Positions 41,808 to 50,823 of a stretch of DNA of 64,000 nucleotides are shown one piece after another. The stretch comes from CAWICD01 sp052267165 (GTDB taxonomy: Bacteria; Vulcanimicrobiota; Vulcanimicrobiia; Vulcanimicrobiales; Vulcanimicrobiaceae). The notes beneath the pieces are model-generated. The model saw nothing but the letters and a program-made list of their open reading frames with translations, did not search any database and was not told the origin of the DNA. Position 1 is the stretch's first letter. Every line of letters starts with the position of its first letter. The DNA lies in NCBI GenBank assembly GCA_052267165.1, contig JBKQHO010000021.1, positions 62,001-126,000 of the forward strand, read 5' to 3'. The position numbers were made by a program, and so were the translations under genes.

Positions 41808-43157
41808 CGCAGCTCCGCGCCGCGCTTCGGTCCGCATGACGATGGGACGGCCGGGCCGCAGCATCGCCTGCGACGACAGCGGCAGCGGCCGGTCGATCAG
41901 CAGCCGCAGCCGGTAACGCCGCGCCAGGGTAGCGAGCACCAGCACGCCCTCGAGCCGCGCGAACGGCTCGCCGATGCACATCTTCGAGCCGGCGCCGAAC
42001 GGAAAGTAGGCGAACTTCGGCGGGGGCGGGCCTTCCCAGCGTTCGGGCCGGAAGGCCAGCGGATCGTCGAAATAGCGCGGGTTGCGCTGGGTGACGTACG
42101 GGCTGACGAAGATGCTGGCCATCCGCTCGATACGGTAGCCGCCGAGCTCGACGTCCTCGAGCGGACGGCGTCCGAAGGCGGGGGCCGGCGGATAGAGGCG
42201 CAGCGCTTCGTCGAACACGCTGCTCGTGTAGCGCAGTCGCGGCAGATCCTCGATGCTCGGAATGCGCTCGCCGAGCAGCGCGTCGAGCTCTGCGTGCATG
42301 CACGCCTCCACGACCGGGTGCGTCGCCAGCAAATACCAGGTCCAGGTCAACGCGCTCGCGGTCGTCTCGTGGCCGGCCAGGATCAGCGTCACCAGCTCGT
42401 TGCGCAAATCGCCGTCGCTCAGGGCGGAGCCGTCGGCGTCACGCGCTTGCATCAGCAGCGAGAGCAGGTCGCCGCGCTGATCGGCATCGCCGCGGCGAGC
42501 CTCGATCAGCGGCCTGACGATCCGGTCGAGCTCCTCGCGTTCGCGCGGAAAGAGCAGGCTCGCGCGCTCCGGGAAGCGCCGGCGCAGCGACGCGAACAGC
42601 GGCGCCGCGAGCGCGACCGCCGGCCCCGCCACCGTTCCGCGCCGGATCACGCGCGCCACCACGCCGGCGACCGCGCGAGCGCTGTCTCCCACGTCCGCGC
42701 CCAAGAGCGCCTCGCCGACGACGGCGAGCGTGAGACGCGTCATGTCGGCGCCGACGTCGATCAGGGCACGCTCTTCCCACGCGTCGCCCAACGACTCCGC
42801 CTCGCCGGCCATGACGCTCGCGTAGGTTGTGACCCGCGCGCGATGAAATGCGGGCTGCATCATCCGCCGGCGCCGAACGTGAGCGGGCTCCTCGCTCGAA
42901 ACGAGCGCTTCGCCGACCAGCTCGCGCACGAGCAACGCACCCGTATCGCGCACGTAGCGGTGCTGCGCGGTGACCAAGACCTCTTCGATCAGCTCCGCGT
43001 CGTCGAGCAGATAGATCGGGCGCCCGCCGATGCGGAAGCCCGCGACGGGACCGTAACGGCGCGCCGTCCGTTCGAGAAACTCGATCGTTCGCCGCCCGCC
43101 GCCGAAGAATTCGTAGGCGGCCGGTCCGCGCGGACCCGGGGCCGTTGCCGTGCTCAT
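41781..43157 (-). CDS. Cytochrome P450
   Basis: Haem-thiolate monooxygenase, 458 residues, without a membrane anchor. Landmarks: I-helix AGHETTASALTW, ExxR as DEALRLYPP, PERF-like FRPERWEG, and the haem-binding loop FPFGAGSKMCIGEPFA with the cysteine ligand. The layout resembles bacterial class P450s acting on lipids or terpenoids (CYP4/CYP102-like I-helix), but the substrate is not evident. No ferredoxin or reductase gene is adjacent. ATG 43157 overlaps the potassium channel stop as ATGA. Confidence 0.95.
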   Translation of the reverse strand: MSTATAPGPRGPAAYEFFGGGRRTIEFLERTARRYGPVAGFRIGGRPIYLLDDAELIEEVLVTAQHRYVRDTGALLVRELVGEALVSSEEPAHVRRRRMMQPAFHRARVTTYASVMAGEAESLGDAWEERALIDVGADMTRLTLAVVGEALLGADVGDSARAVAGVVARVIRRGTVAGPAVALAAPLFASLRRRFPERASLLFPREREELDRIVRPLIEARRGDADQRGDLLSLLMQARDADGSALSDGDLRNELVTLILAGHETTASALTWTWYLLATHPVVEACMHAELDALLGERIPSIEDLPRLRYTSSVFDEALRLYPPAPAFGRRPLEDVELGGYRIERMASIFVSPYVTQRNPRYFDDPLAFRPERWEGPPPPKFAYFPFGAGSKMCIGEPFARLEGVLVLATLARRYRLRLLIDRPLPLSSQAMLRPGRPIVMRTEARRGAALHSFVHSA

Positions 43158-44890
43158 ACCGCGCTCGGAACTTCTTCGCCGCTCGCGGGACGCCCCTGTG
43201 ACGCCGCCCGTTCGCCGGCCGGTTCGCGCAAGCGCCAGATCGGATAGAGCAACAGCACGCGATCGTGCGGCAATGTCTCCGCGAAGCTCGCGATCAGCGC
43301 CAGCTTCGCGTGCCGCCAAACTGCCAGCGGCACGCACGACGCGAGCGCCGGATCGAGCGCGTCGCCGCGTTCGAACTCGCCGATCGAATAGTCCTCGCTC
43401 CCGATTAGGACGCGGCCGCGAACGCCCGGAAAACGCGAAAGCCCCGCAAACACCGGCGCGGCCAGCGCCGCGGTGCCGAACGTCCGGTCGATCCCGAAGT
43501 GGCGCGCGACCGACTCGGCGAAGGCGCCCTCTTGCACGCGCATGACGATCGGCAGCGACTGGTTTTGCGCGCGAGCGCCGAGCGCGACTTCGAGATTCAT
43601 CGTGTCGCTGTGGGTGAGCGCGATCAGCGCCTTGGCCTGTTTCACGTTGCACAGCTCGAGCGTCCGGTCTTTGGCGGCGTCGCCGGTCAGCAGATCGAAA
43701 TGCCGGTCGTGCGCGCTCTCGACGATCGACGGCTCGGGCTTGGTGTCGACGACGACGACTTGCTCCTCGAGCGCGACGAGATAATCGATGACGCACGAGC
43801 CGACGCTGCCCGCGCCGCAGACGATCACGTGTCCACGCCGCTTGATCGGCCGTAAGCCCTGCATCGCGACCCACTGCGCTTGGGTCAGCTTCGAGGCCAG
43901 GACCGCGACGAACAGTCCGTTGAGCACGATGCCGCAAAGCATCAGCAGGACCGCGGCCACTTCCGCGAACGCGCCGCCGCGGCGAACCGAGATGTCGCCG
44001 TAGCCGGTCGTCGTCATCGTCTCGACGACGAAGTACGCGGCACTTGCTAAGTCGAGGTGGAGCGCGAAGCTGAAGGCCGCGGCGCCGATCAGGAAGACCA
44101 GCACGCCCGCGATCCCGAGCGCTCGCGCGATCGGATCGAGGCGCTGCACCGAGCGGTAAAGGTTGCGCGCGAGCTCGCCGATCCGTACCGCGCTCGTGCC
44201 CGCGTCGGAGGCGGCACGCGCGCTCGGGTCGCGCACGATTCGTTTGAAGAGCACGACCTCGGCCGCTTCGCGCAGCGGCTTGTCGCGTTCGAACGCGACC
44301 GCGCCGTCGACGGCGATCACGCGCTCGCCCAGCTCTCGCTCGGCCTGGGCCGCCGTCAGCCCGGCGATGCGCGCGGCTCGCGCCGAGCGCTTCGAGAAGC
44401 CGACCAGCGGTCCGTCGATGTCGGGGAATTGCAGCCCGTAGAAGCAGGTCGCGTCGACCGCCGCGCTGGCGTAGGTCGCCGCCGAGTGCGACGAGAGGGA
44501 GATGACCGAGCAGTTCGGCACGTTCTGCTCGACCTTACGCCCAAGCGTTCGGTTGTATTGGCGCAGCACGACGCGAATGCGCGGGTTGAGGTCGCGGGCG
44601 CGCAAGCCGACCTGCAAGTTGACCCGGTCGTCCTCGGTCAGCGCGACGATCGCCGACGCTTCGAGGATTCCGGCTTCGCGGAGGGCGTCGACGTGGGGGC
44701 GCCTCCCGATGAAGCGCGCGCCCGTGCGGCGCACCCGCTCGGCGTACTCTCCCGCATCGTGCCAGAGCAACGCTACCTGCTGGCCGTCGAGCGCCGTCAG
44801 CTCCTCGCAGACGCGAAGAGCGAGCGCGTCGCCGCCGACGATCAAGACCAGCGTCCCCCGTGCCGGGACCAGCGTTACTCGGTCGTCCAT
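43154..44890 (-). CDS. Potassium channel with RCK domains on both sides of the pore
   Basis: A 578-residue protein. An N-terminal TrkA-N/RCK-like Rossmann domain (about 12-150; LVLIVGGDALALRVCEEL, VALTEDDRVNLQVGL) is followed by a linker and a two-helix pore module (about 245-330) with the selectivity filter TMTTTGYGDIS. A second RCK domain follows (HVIVCGAGSVGSCVIDYLVA, VVVVDTKPEPSI, LIALTHSDTMNLEVAL) and a C-terminal regulatory part. Most bacterial channels have RCK only after the pore. The start is ATG 44890 with AAGGTG six bases upstream. Coupled by ATGA to the P450 gene. Confidence 0.88.
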   Translation of the reverse strand: MDDRVTLVPARGTLVLIVGGDALALRVCEELTALDGQQVALLWHDAGEYAERVRRTGARFIGRRPHVDALREAGILEASAIVALTEDDRVNLQVGLRARDLNPRIRVVLRQYNRTLGRKVEQNVPNCSVISLSSHSAATYASAAVDATCFYGLQFPDIDGPLVGFSKRSARAARIAGLTAAQAERELGERVIAVDGAVAFERDKPLREAAEVVLFKRIVRDPSARAASDAGTSAVRIGELARNLYRSVQRLDPIARALGIAGVLVFLIGAAAFSFALHLDLASAAYFVVETMTTTGYGDISVRRGGAFAEVAAVLLMLCGIVLNGLFVAVLASKLTQAQWVAMQGLRPIKRRGHVIVCGAGSVGSCVIDYLVALEEQVVVVDTKPEPSIVESAHDRHFDLLTGDAAKDRTLELCNVKQAKALIALTHSDTMNLEVALGARAQNQSLPIVMRVQEGAFAESVARHFGIDRTFGTAALAAPVFAGLSRFPGVRGRVLIGSEDYSIGEFERGDALDPALASCVPLAVWRHAKLALIASFAETLPHDRVLLLYPIWRLREPAGERAASQGRPASGEEVPSAV

Positions 44891-44978
44891 TACCAGCACC
44901 TTCGGGGCGCGAGCCGGGCCGCGCCTCCGCGGGGCGGCGGGTCCGCACCCGAAAGCGCCGCGAATCGTCAAAGCAACG

Positions 44979-45359
44979 ATGGAACGGCCCGAACGCAATG
45001 CCGGCCCGAGGCTCGTGAAGCTCAGCGCTCTCGCCTTCGTGGCTATCGGCCTCGGGGCGCTGAGCGCTCCGCGTAGCTCGTCGCGCGGCTACGGTCTGCC
45101 CGCCGGCGACGCAACGTCGCTCGGCTACGTGCGCGCCTTGGGCGCCCGCGATCTTGCGCTTGGTCTGGTCTTGCTGAGTCTGCCGGACGAGCCGCGCGTC
45201 CTCGCGCGAAGCGTTGCTTCGTGCACGGTGGTCGCAGCCGCGGACCTCCTTATCGTAGCGGCAAAAAGCGGGCGCAAAGCGTGGAAGTCGAGCCTCACTC
45301 ACTTGTTAGGCGCGGCTTGCCTCGCTTGGTCAACTGCCTTATTGTATGCAGGTAGGTGA
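44979..45359 (+). CDS. DUF4267-like small membrane protein
   Basis: A 126-residue protein with about four hydrophobic segments. The pattern ALSAPRSSSRGYGLP, LGYVRALGARDLALGLVLL matches the DUF4267 family of unknown function (Pro-Arg then YGLP, then GxRDxALG). The start is ATG 44979. It diverges from the potassium channel gene across 88 bp and precedes the pnt operon by 71 bp. Confidence 0.75.
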   Translation: MERPERNAGPRLVKLSALAFVAIGLGALSAPRSSSRGYGLPAGDATSLGYVRALGARDLALGLVLLSLPDEPRVLARSVASCTVVAAADLLIVAAKSGRKAWKSSLTHLLGAACLAWSTALLYAGR

Positions 45360-45377
45360 GAATTTCCAGGAGCAAGG

Positions 45378-45414
45378 GCTTGTAAGGCGGTAAAGACCTT
45401 TCTCCCCTTCAAGC
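45378..45414 (+). promoter_or_regulatory. Possible leader hairpin upstream of pntAA
   Basis: GCTTGTAAGG (45378-45387) can pair with CCTTCAAGC (45406-45414), nine pairs with one bulged T, ending seven bases before the GGAG of pntAA. It could modulate translation or be chance. Confidence 0.3.
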
Positions 45415-45430
45415 AACCAAGGAGAAGTCT

Positions 45431-46570
45431 ATGGTCATCGGCGTCCCGACCGAGATCGCGCCGGGTGAACGTCGCGTTGCATTGGTTCCTGAAACCGTGA
45501 CGAAGCTCGCGAAATTAGGACTGTCGGTTCTCGTTCAGCGCGGTGCCGGCGTTTCGGCGGCTTTTCTCGATGCGGCATACGAGGCGGCGGGCGCAACGCT
45601 CGGCGCCGATGCAACCGAAGTGTACGGTAAATCGGATTTCGTCGTGAAAGTTCAACGCCCGACGGACGCCGAGCTCGAGCTCATGCACCCCGGCGAGGCG
45701 ATCCTTGCGTTTCTTTCGCCGCTCGGCGATCCTCAGTCGGTCGAACGGTATGCCAAACACAAGTTGATCGCGCTCTCGATGGACGCGATACCGCGCATCA
45801 CGCGCGCCCAAAGCATGGACGCGCTCTCGTCACAGGCGAACATCGCGGGCTACAAAGCCGTCTTGATCGCAGCCTGCGAGCTGCCGCGCTTCTTCCCGAT
45901 GCTGACGACGGCGGCCGGCACGATCGCCCCCGCAAAAGTATTCGTCCTCGGCGCGGGCGTCGCGGGCTTGCAGGCGATCGCGACCGCGCGGCGCTTGGGC
46001 GGCGTCACCTCCGGTTTCGATACACGCTCCGTCGTCAAGGAGCAAGTCCAGAGCCTGGGCGCGAGCTTCCTCGAGCTCGACCTAGGCATCGAAGGCGAAG
46101 GCGGCGGCGGATATGCGAAGGCGCTGACGCCCGAGCAAGAGGCCAAGCAGCAGCAACTGCTGGCCGACCACATCGGAGGCCAAGACGTCGTGATCACGAC
46201 GGCGGCCGTCCCGGGACGGCGCGCGCCGCTGCTCATCATCGAAGACGCGGTCAAGAAGATGAAGCCCGGCTCGGTCATCGTCGACCTGGCTGCCGAGACC
46301 GGCGGCAACTGCGCGCTCACCGAGCCCGGCAAGGTCGTCGTCAAGCACGACGTCACGATCGTCGGAACGACCAACCTTCCCTCGACGATGCCGTACCACG
46401 CAAGTCAGCTCTACTCGCGCAACGTCCTGACGTTGCTGCAGTTGCTCGTCAAGGACGGCTCGCTCAATCTCGACATGTCCGACGAGATCATCAAAGGCAC
46501 GACGCTCGCGCACGACGGCGAGATCATTCATCCCCCCACGCTGGCCGCATTGGCAGGGAGCAACGCTTGA
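45431..46570 (+). CDS. pntAA: Proton-translocating NAD(P) transhydrogenase subunit alpha part 1
   Basis: NAD(H)-binding domain I of transhydrogenase, which uses the proton gradient to drive NADPH formation from NADH. The 379-residue protein begins MVIGVPTEIAPGERRVALVP and has MDAIPRITRAQSMDALSSQA, the nucleotide loop FVLGAGVAGLQAIATARRLG, GYAKALTPEQEAKQQQLLA and VIVDLAAETGGNCALTEPG. The start is ATG 45431 with GGAG seven bases upstream. The split alpha subunit (PntAA plus PntAB) is the arrangement seen in Rhodospirillum. Confidence 0.96.
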   Translation: MVIGVPTEIAPGERRVALVPETVTKLAKLGLSVLVQRGAGVSAAFLDAAYEAAGATLGADATEVYGKSDFVVKVQRPTDAELELMHPGEAILAFLSPLGDPQSVERYAKHKLIALSMDAIPRITRAQSMDALSSQANIAGYKAVLIAACELPRFFPMLTTAAGTIAPAKVFVLGAGVAGLQAIATARRLGGVTSGFDTRSVVKEQVQSLGASFLELDLGIEGEGGGGYAKALTPEQEAKQQQLLADHIGGQDVVITTAAVPGRRAPLLIIEDAVKKMKPGSVIVDLAAETGGNCALTEPGKVVVKHDVTIVGTTNLPSTMPYHASQLYSRNVLTLLQLLVKDGSLNLDMSDEIIKGTTLAHDGEIIHPPTLAALAGSNA

Positions 46571-46890
46571 GCGCCCATCTCCTCACCGAACTCACCGTCT
46601 TCGTCCTGTCCGTGTTCGTCGGCCTCGAGGTCATCTCGAAGGTTCCGACGATGCTGCACACGCCGTTGATGTCGGCGACCAACGCCATCCACGGCATCGT
46701 GCTGGTCGGCGCGTTGCTCGTCGCCGTCGCCGCCGCGCCGAAGCTCGGTCCGGTCCTCTCGATTCTGGTCGTCTTTCTGGCCTCACTCAACGTCTTCGGC
46801 GGCTACGTCGTCACCCAGCGCATGCTCTCGATGTTCAAGCCGCGCGTCACCGCGCCGGCCGTGGTCGCGCAGAACGGAGCGAGGAAGTAA
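46567..46890 (+). CDS. pntAB: NAD(P) transhydrogenase subunit alpha part 2
   Basis: A 107-residue membrane subunit with three or four helices (ELTVFVLSVFVGLEVISKVP, then NAIHGIVLVGALLVAVAAA and LSILVVFLASLNVFGGYVV), containing the conserved PLMSATNAIHGI and VFGGYVVTQRML motifs. It forms part of the proton channel with PntB. The start is TTG 46567 overlapping the pntAA stop as TTGA; pntB begins at the next base after its stop. Confidence 0.95.
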   Translation: MSAHLLTELTVFVLSVFVGLEVISKVPTMLHTPLMSATNAIHGIVLVGALLVAVAAAPKLGPVLSILVVFLASLNVFGGYVVTQRMLSMFKPRVTAPAVVAQNGARK

Positions 46891-48309
46891 ATGCCTGAAG
46901 CTGCGACGGTTCCTGCGAGTCAGCTCGCGATCGGCTTCGCCTACCTGGTCACAGGCGTTTGCTTCATTCTCGGCCTACGCTATCTCAGTTCGCCCAAGAC
47001 GGCGCGCCTGGGCAACGCCATCTCGATGGTCGGCATGGCGATCGCGCTGGTCGCGACCGGCTTCATGCTCGACTTCAACGGCTGGTGGATCGGACTGATC
47101 GGCGTCGGCGCCGGCGCGGCGGTCGGCATCTACTCCGCGCGCGCGGTCAAGATGACCGCCATGCCGCAGATGGTCGCGCTCTTCAACGGTGCCGGCGGCG
47201 GCGCGGCCGCGCTCGTCTCGACGGCCGAGTTCCTCAAACTCAACCCCGGCGTCGACCCGATTCCGACCGATCAGGGCATCACGATCGTGCTCTCGAGCAT
47301 GATCGGCGCGATCAGTTTCTTCGGCAGCATCATCGCCTTCCTCAAACTCCAAGAACTGATGACGGGCCGGCCGATCACCTATCCGGGGCAGCAGATCGTC
47401 AACGGCCTGATCGGGATCGTGGCTGTCGTCTGCGCCGGGCTGGTCATCGCCAACGTCCACCCGGTGCAGGCCTACTTCGTCGCGCTCGTCGCGGCCTCGC
47501 TGCTCGGCGTGCTCTTCGTCCTGCCGATCGGCGGCGCCGACATGCCGGTGATCATCTCGTTGCTCAACTCGTTCACGGGCCTTGCGGCGGCGCTCACCGG
47601 TTTCGTGCTGGGCAACAACGTCCTCATCATCGCGGGCGCGCTGGTCGGCGCCTCAGGTACGCTGCTGACGCTGATGATGAGCAAAGCCATGAACCGCTCG
47701 ATCACCAACGTCCTCTTCGGTGCGTTCGGCGCGGTCCACGAGAGCGCCGGCGGGGCGGCGGCGGGCGTATCGGGCGGCACGGTTCGCGAGGCGTCGGTCG
47801 ACGACGTCGCGACGATGCTCGCCTACGCCAAGCACGTCGTCGTCGTTCCCGGCTACGGCATGGCCGTCGCTCAGGCACAGCACAGCGTGCGCGAGCTGGC
47901 CGACCAGCTCGAGAAGCACGGCGTCGACGTCAAGTACGCGATCCATCCCGTCGCCGGTCGCATGCCGGGACACATGAACGTCCTGTTGGCCGAAGCCAAC
48001 GTGCCGTATCCCGCGCTCTTCGACATGGACGACATCAACCCGGAGTTCCCGCGCACCGACGTCGCGCTGATCATCGGCGCCAACGACGTCACCAACCCGG
48101 CGGCGCGTAACGTGACCTCGAGCCCGATCTACGGCATGCCGATCCTCGACGTCGACAAGTCACACCAGGTCATCGTACTCAAGCGCTCGATGAAGCCCGG
48201 CTTCGCCGGCATCGACAACCCGCTCTACGAACTGCCCAACACCGCGATGCTCTTCGGCGACGCCAAGTCGTCGATCGACAAGTTGGTCGGCGCGGTCAAA
48301 GCCCTCTAA
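46891..48309 (+). CDS. pntB: NAD(P) transhydrogenase subunit beta
   Basis: A 472-residue subunit: about eight or nine membrane helices (to about residue 260, including MTAMPQMVALFNGAGGGAAA and GGADMPVIISLLNSFTG) and the NADP(H)-binding domain III (HVVVVPGYGMAVAQAQHSVR, HPVAGRMPGHMNVLLAEA, IIGANDVTNPAAR, VLKRSMKPGFAGIDNPL). It completes a full Pnt enzyme with the two upstream genes, an NADPH source for biosynthesis. The operon ends at a strong hairpin (48327-48366). Confidence 0.97.
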   Translation: MPEAATVPASQLAIGFAYLVTGVCFILGLRYLSSPKTARLGNAISMVGMAIALVATGFMLDFNGWWIGLIGVGAGAAVGIYSARAVKMTAMPQMVALFNGAGGGAAALVSTAEFLKLNPGVDPIPTDQGITIVLSSMIGAISFFGSIIAFLKLQELMTGRPITYPGQQIVNGLIGIVAVVCAGLVIANVHPVQAYFVALVAASLLGVLFVLPIGGADMPVIISLLNSFTGLAAALTGFVLGNNVLIIAGALVGASGTLLTLMMSKAMNRSITNVLFGAFGAVHESAGGAAAGVSGGTVREASVDDVATMLAYAKHVVVVPGYGMAVAQAQHSVRELADQLEKHGVDVKYAIHPVAGRMPGHMNVLLAEANVPYPALFDMDDINPEFPRTDVALIIGANDVTNPAARNVTSSPIYGMPILDVDKSHQVIVLKRSMKPGFAGIDNPLYELPNTAMLFGDAKSSIDKLVGAVKAL

Positions 48310-48326
48310 CCTACCCTTCGGAGCTC

Positions 48327-48366
48327 AACGAGACAGCGCGATTCCTCAGGGTCGCGCTGTTTCGTT
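48327..48366 (+). terminator. Terminator hairpin of the pnt operon
   Basis: A 15-bp stem (48327-48341 with 48352-48366, one G-T pair) around a 10-nt loop, 17 bp after the pntB stop. The 3' arm ends TGTTTCGTT. It may also serve the convergent binding-protein gene. Confidence 0.75.
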
Positions 48367-48610
48367 AGGTTCGGTAACAACGTTCGTCGGGAGAATAGTT
48401 ACTGGCGCGTGTTTACGGGACAGGATCCGGAGTCTCCACGTTTTGTATCGCATCGAAATGGGTGCCTCTCTGATTGAGTATCGAAAACCCCATGGTTGTA
48501 GGCGCCTCGTTAGGGTGTTCCGGCGGCGTCGAACTCGTGGTGAGCTTCCCCGCATTCTTGTCGAACTCTGTCTAACTGCTGACAACGACTATCCTTCGGC
48601 AGAGTTTTCC
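48367..48610. other. Gap, lower-GC, no convincing gene
   Basis: About 245 bp of visibly less GC-rich sequence than its surroundings. A minus-strand open frame (48346-48585, 79 codons) is arginine-rich, overlaps the terminator and resembles nothing known. It could be the relic of an insertion, but I see no clear ends or target duplication. Confidence 0.4.
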
Positions 48611-50218
48611 TCACTGCACGCGCCACTCGTAGGCGTTGGGATCGGGGACGAACGCGTTGGGCGCGAAGCCGTGGAGGCGCGTGCGGTATGCGTAGACGTA
48701 CGTTGGGTTGAACAGGTAGACGATCGGAACGTCGCGCGCCACGATGCGGTCGATCGCGACGTAGGCGGCGCGCCGGCGGCTACGCTCGGGCTGCGCGACC
48801 GCTTCGCGTTCGAGCCGCTCGACCTGCGGATCGCAATAGCGCATGTAGTTCTTCACCGCGCCGCGGCAGCCGTACAAGAAGGCGTCGTCGGGATCGGCGC
48901 CCATGAACCAGGGCACGTAGGCCAAATCGAACCTCCCGCCCGCCAGCACGCCGCCGTCCTTTGCCGGCAAGAAGAGCTGCGCGTTCGAGATGAACTTGAT
49001 CGCGAGGTCGATCCCGCGGTCGTGCAGTTCGCGTTGCACGAGGGTTGCGGCGTTCTTGCCCGTCGCCGATTCGGGGAACTGCACGTAGGTCAGCGACAGC
49101 GCGCGGCTCGTTTTGCGGCGCATGCCGTCCGGCCCGCGACGCCAGCCCGCCGCGTCGAGCGCGACGTCGGCGGCGGCCGGATCGTAGCTCGGCTCCCGCA
49201 CGCTCGGATCGTACGCCCAGGAGAAGCGCGGCCGGTCCGAGTCGGCGACCGGATAGCGGCCGAGCGTCACCTTCGCGCTGATCGCGTTGCGATCGATCGA
49301 CTGCGCGAGCGCGCGGCGCACGCGCACGTCGTCGAGCGGCGGGCGCGTCAGGTTCAGCGCGATCCCGGCCACGATCGCGGTCGGCACGTAGGCGTATGTG
49401 AGGCCGGTCGTATTCGCGAGGACGGCCTGCTGCGCGGGCGCGATGAGGTTGAAGTCGATCGTGCCGGATTGGAGCAGGGTCAAGTTCGTGCCGGGATCGG
49501 GGACGACGCCGACGTCGACCCGGTCGACCTTGGGCCGGCCGCGCCAGTACGTGAGATTCGCGGCGTAGACGAGCCGGTCGCCGCGCGCCCATGAGACGAA
49601 GTTGAACGGCCCGTCACCGACGGAAGGCGCGCCGTTGAAGACCGCTTGCGCGAGCGGCTGCTGCTTGGCCAGCACGTGCTCGGGCAGCACGTACTGCGCC
49701 GAGGTGCCGTAGGTGAAGAAGGTCGCGACGGCCGGCGCCCAAGCGCGCGAGAGCCGGAAACGAACCGTGAAGTCGTCGGGAGCATCGGCCTTCTCGATCA
49801 GATCGTAGCCCTCGCGCGAGGCGACCGGGTTGGACGGATCCCGCAGCGCGCGTAGGGTGAAGAGCACGTCGCGAGCCGTCACCGGGACGCCGTCGCTCCA
49901 GTCGACGCCGCGGCGCAGATGGTAAACGATCGTCCGGCCGTCGGCGCTCAGCCCGCCGTCCGCGACGCTGGGCACCTCGCGCACCAGCGCCGGAACCGGC
50001 CGGCCTTGCGCGTCGAGGTCGAAGAACGGCTCGAAGGCCAAGCGCGCGAGCTGCCCCTCGACACCCGCCGCGTCGACGTGGAGGAAGAGCGGGTTGAGGG
50101 TCGCCGGGTCTGCGGCGACGTTGAAATGGACCGCCGCCTCCTCGGAGGCGGTGTGGCTGCAGGCAGCTAGCAGCACCATGCCTGCCAGCGCTACGAACCG
50201 AATACATTGGGGTTCCAT
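48611..50218 (-). CDS. Peptide-type ABC transporter substrate-binding lipoprotein
   Basis: A family-5 (DppA/OppA-like) solute-binding protein, 535 residues from ATG 50218. The signal ends in a good lipobox (MVLLAACSH), so it is a lipoprotein. The mature protein has the family features NVAADPATLNPLF, LRRGVDWSDGVPVTARDVLF, GDGPFNFVSWARGDRLVYAA, DDVRVRRALAQSIDRNAIS and YDPAAADVALDAAGWRRG. No permease or ATPase gene is adjacent. It diverges from an Lrp-type regulator across an AT-rich gap, which suggests local control and perhaps uptake of peptides or amino acids that feed the downstream lysine pathway. Confidence 0.9.
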   Translation of the reverse strand: MEPQCIRFVALAGMVLLAACSHTASEEAAVHFNVAADPATLNPLFLHVDAAGVEGQLARLAFEPFFDLDAQGRPVPALVREVPSVADGGLSADGRTIVYHLRRGVDWSDGVPVTARDVLFTLRALRDPSNPVASREGYDLIEKADAPDDFTVRFRLSRAWAPAVATFFTYGTSAQYVLPEHVLAKQQPLAQAVFNGAPSVGDGPFNFVSWARGDRLVYAANLTYWRGRPKVDRVDVGVVPDPGTNLTLLQSGTIDFNLIAPAQQAVLANTTGLTYAYVPTAIVAGIALNLTRPPLDDVRVRRALAQSIDRNAISAKVTLGRYPVADSDRPRFSWAYDPSVREPSYDPAAADVALDAAGWRRGPDGMRRKTSRALSLTYVQFPESATGKNAATLVQRELHDRGIDLAIKFISNAQLFLPAKDGGVLAGGRFDLAYVPWFMGADPDDAFLYGCRGAVKNYMRYCDPQVERLEREAVAQPERSRRRAAYVAIDRIVARDVPIVYLFNPTYVYAYRTRLHGFAPNAFVPDPNAYEWRVQ

Positions 50219-50220
50219 CC

Positions 50221-50249
50221 TATTCAAAACCGAATAAATCAAGTATAAT
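50221..50249 (+). promoter_or_regulatory. Divergent promoter/operator region between binding protein and Lrp gene
   Basis: TATTC-N6-GAATA (50221-50236), an interrupted palindrome of the size Lrp/AsnC proteins bind, lies against the binding-protein start. A TATAAT (50244-50249) fits a -10 for the lrp operon. The stretch is strikingly AT-rich for this genome. Confidence 0.45.
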
Positions 50250-50301
50250 TACCTTCACTCGCCGAACCGATCAATGTCTCGGCAGGGGCTTTTACATTCA
50301 G

Positions 50302-50823
50302 ATGCACGATGACGCCGACCTCGACGACCTCGACCTGCGCTTGCTCGACGCCTTGCAGCACAACGCGCGCTCGACCTTTGCCGACCTCGGCTCGCAAATT
50401 GGCCTGAAGGCGCCGGCGGTCCACGAGCGGGTGAAGCGGCTCGAACAGCGCGGCTATCTGCGCGGCTATGCGGCCGTGCTCGACGGCCGCCGGCTCGGAC
50501 TCGGCCTGGTCGCGTTCGTCAGCGCCTACACGGGCGCCGACGTCCTCTACGAGCGCTTCAACGCCTCGGTCTCGGCGCTCCCCGAGGTTCTCGAGATCCA
50601 CAGCGTGGCCGGCGAGGAGTCGTTCATGCTCAAGGTCGTCACGCGCTCGACCGCCCACCTCGACGACTTTCTCTCGCGCCTGAAGGCGATTCCCGGCATC
50701 GTCCGCACGAAGACCACGATCGTGCTCTCGACTCCCTTCGAGCGTGAAGGGCTGGCGCTGGAAGCGCTGTTGGGCTCGGGCGAAGAGGCCGCCAAGCTGC
50801 GGCTCATCGGGGGCTCCCGGTGA
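50302..50823 (+). CDS. Lrp/AsnC family transcriptional regulator
   Basis: A 173-residue regulator: an N-terminal winged HTH (LDLRLLDALQHNARSTFADLG, LKAPAVHERVKRLEQRGYL) and a C-terminal RAM ligand-binding fold (LGLGLVAFVSAYTGADVLYE, VLEIHSVAGEESFMLKVV, TKTTIVLST) with about 25 extra C-terminal residues. Such regulators usually sense amino acids. Its stop overlaps the kdd start as GTGA, so it very likely controls the lysine-degradation genes that follow. Confidence 0.92.
   Translation: MHDDADLDDLDLRLLDALQHNARSTFADLGSQIGLKAPAVHERVKRLEQRGYLRGYAAVLDGRRLGLGLVAFVSAYTGADVLYERFNASVSALPEVLEIHSVAGEESFMLKVVTRSTAHLDDFLSRLKAIPGIVRTKTTIVLSTPFEREGLALEALLGSGEEAAKLRLIGGSR

Noticed and set aside
48346..48585. 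79-codon minus-strand frame after pntB
   Set aside because: Overlaps the terminator hairpin, arginine-rich, no domain or start signal.
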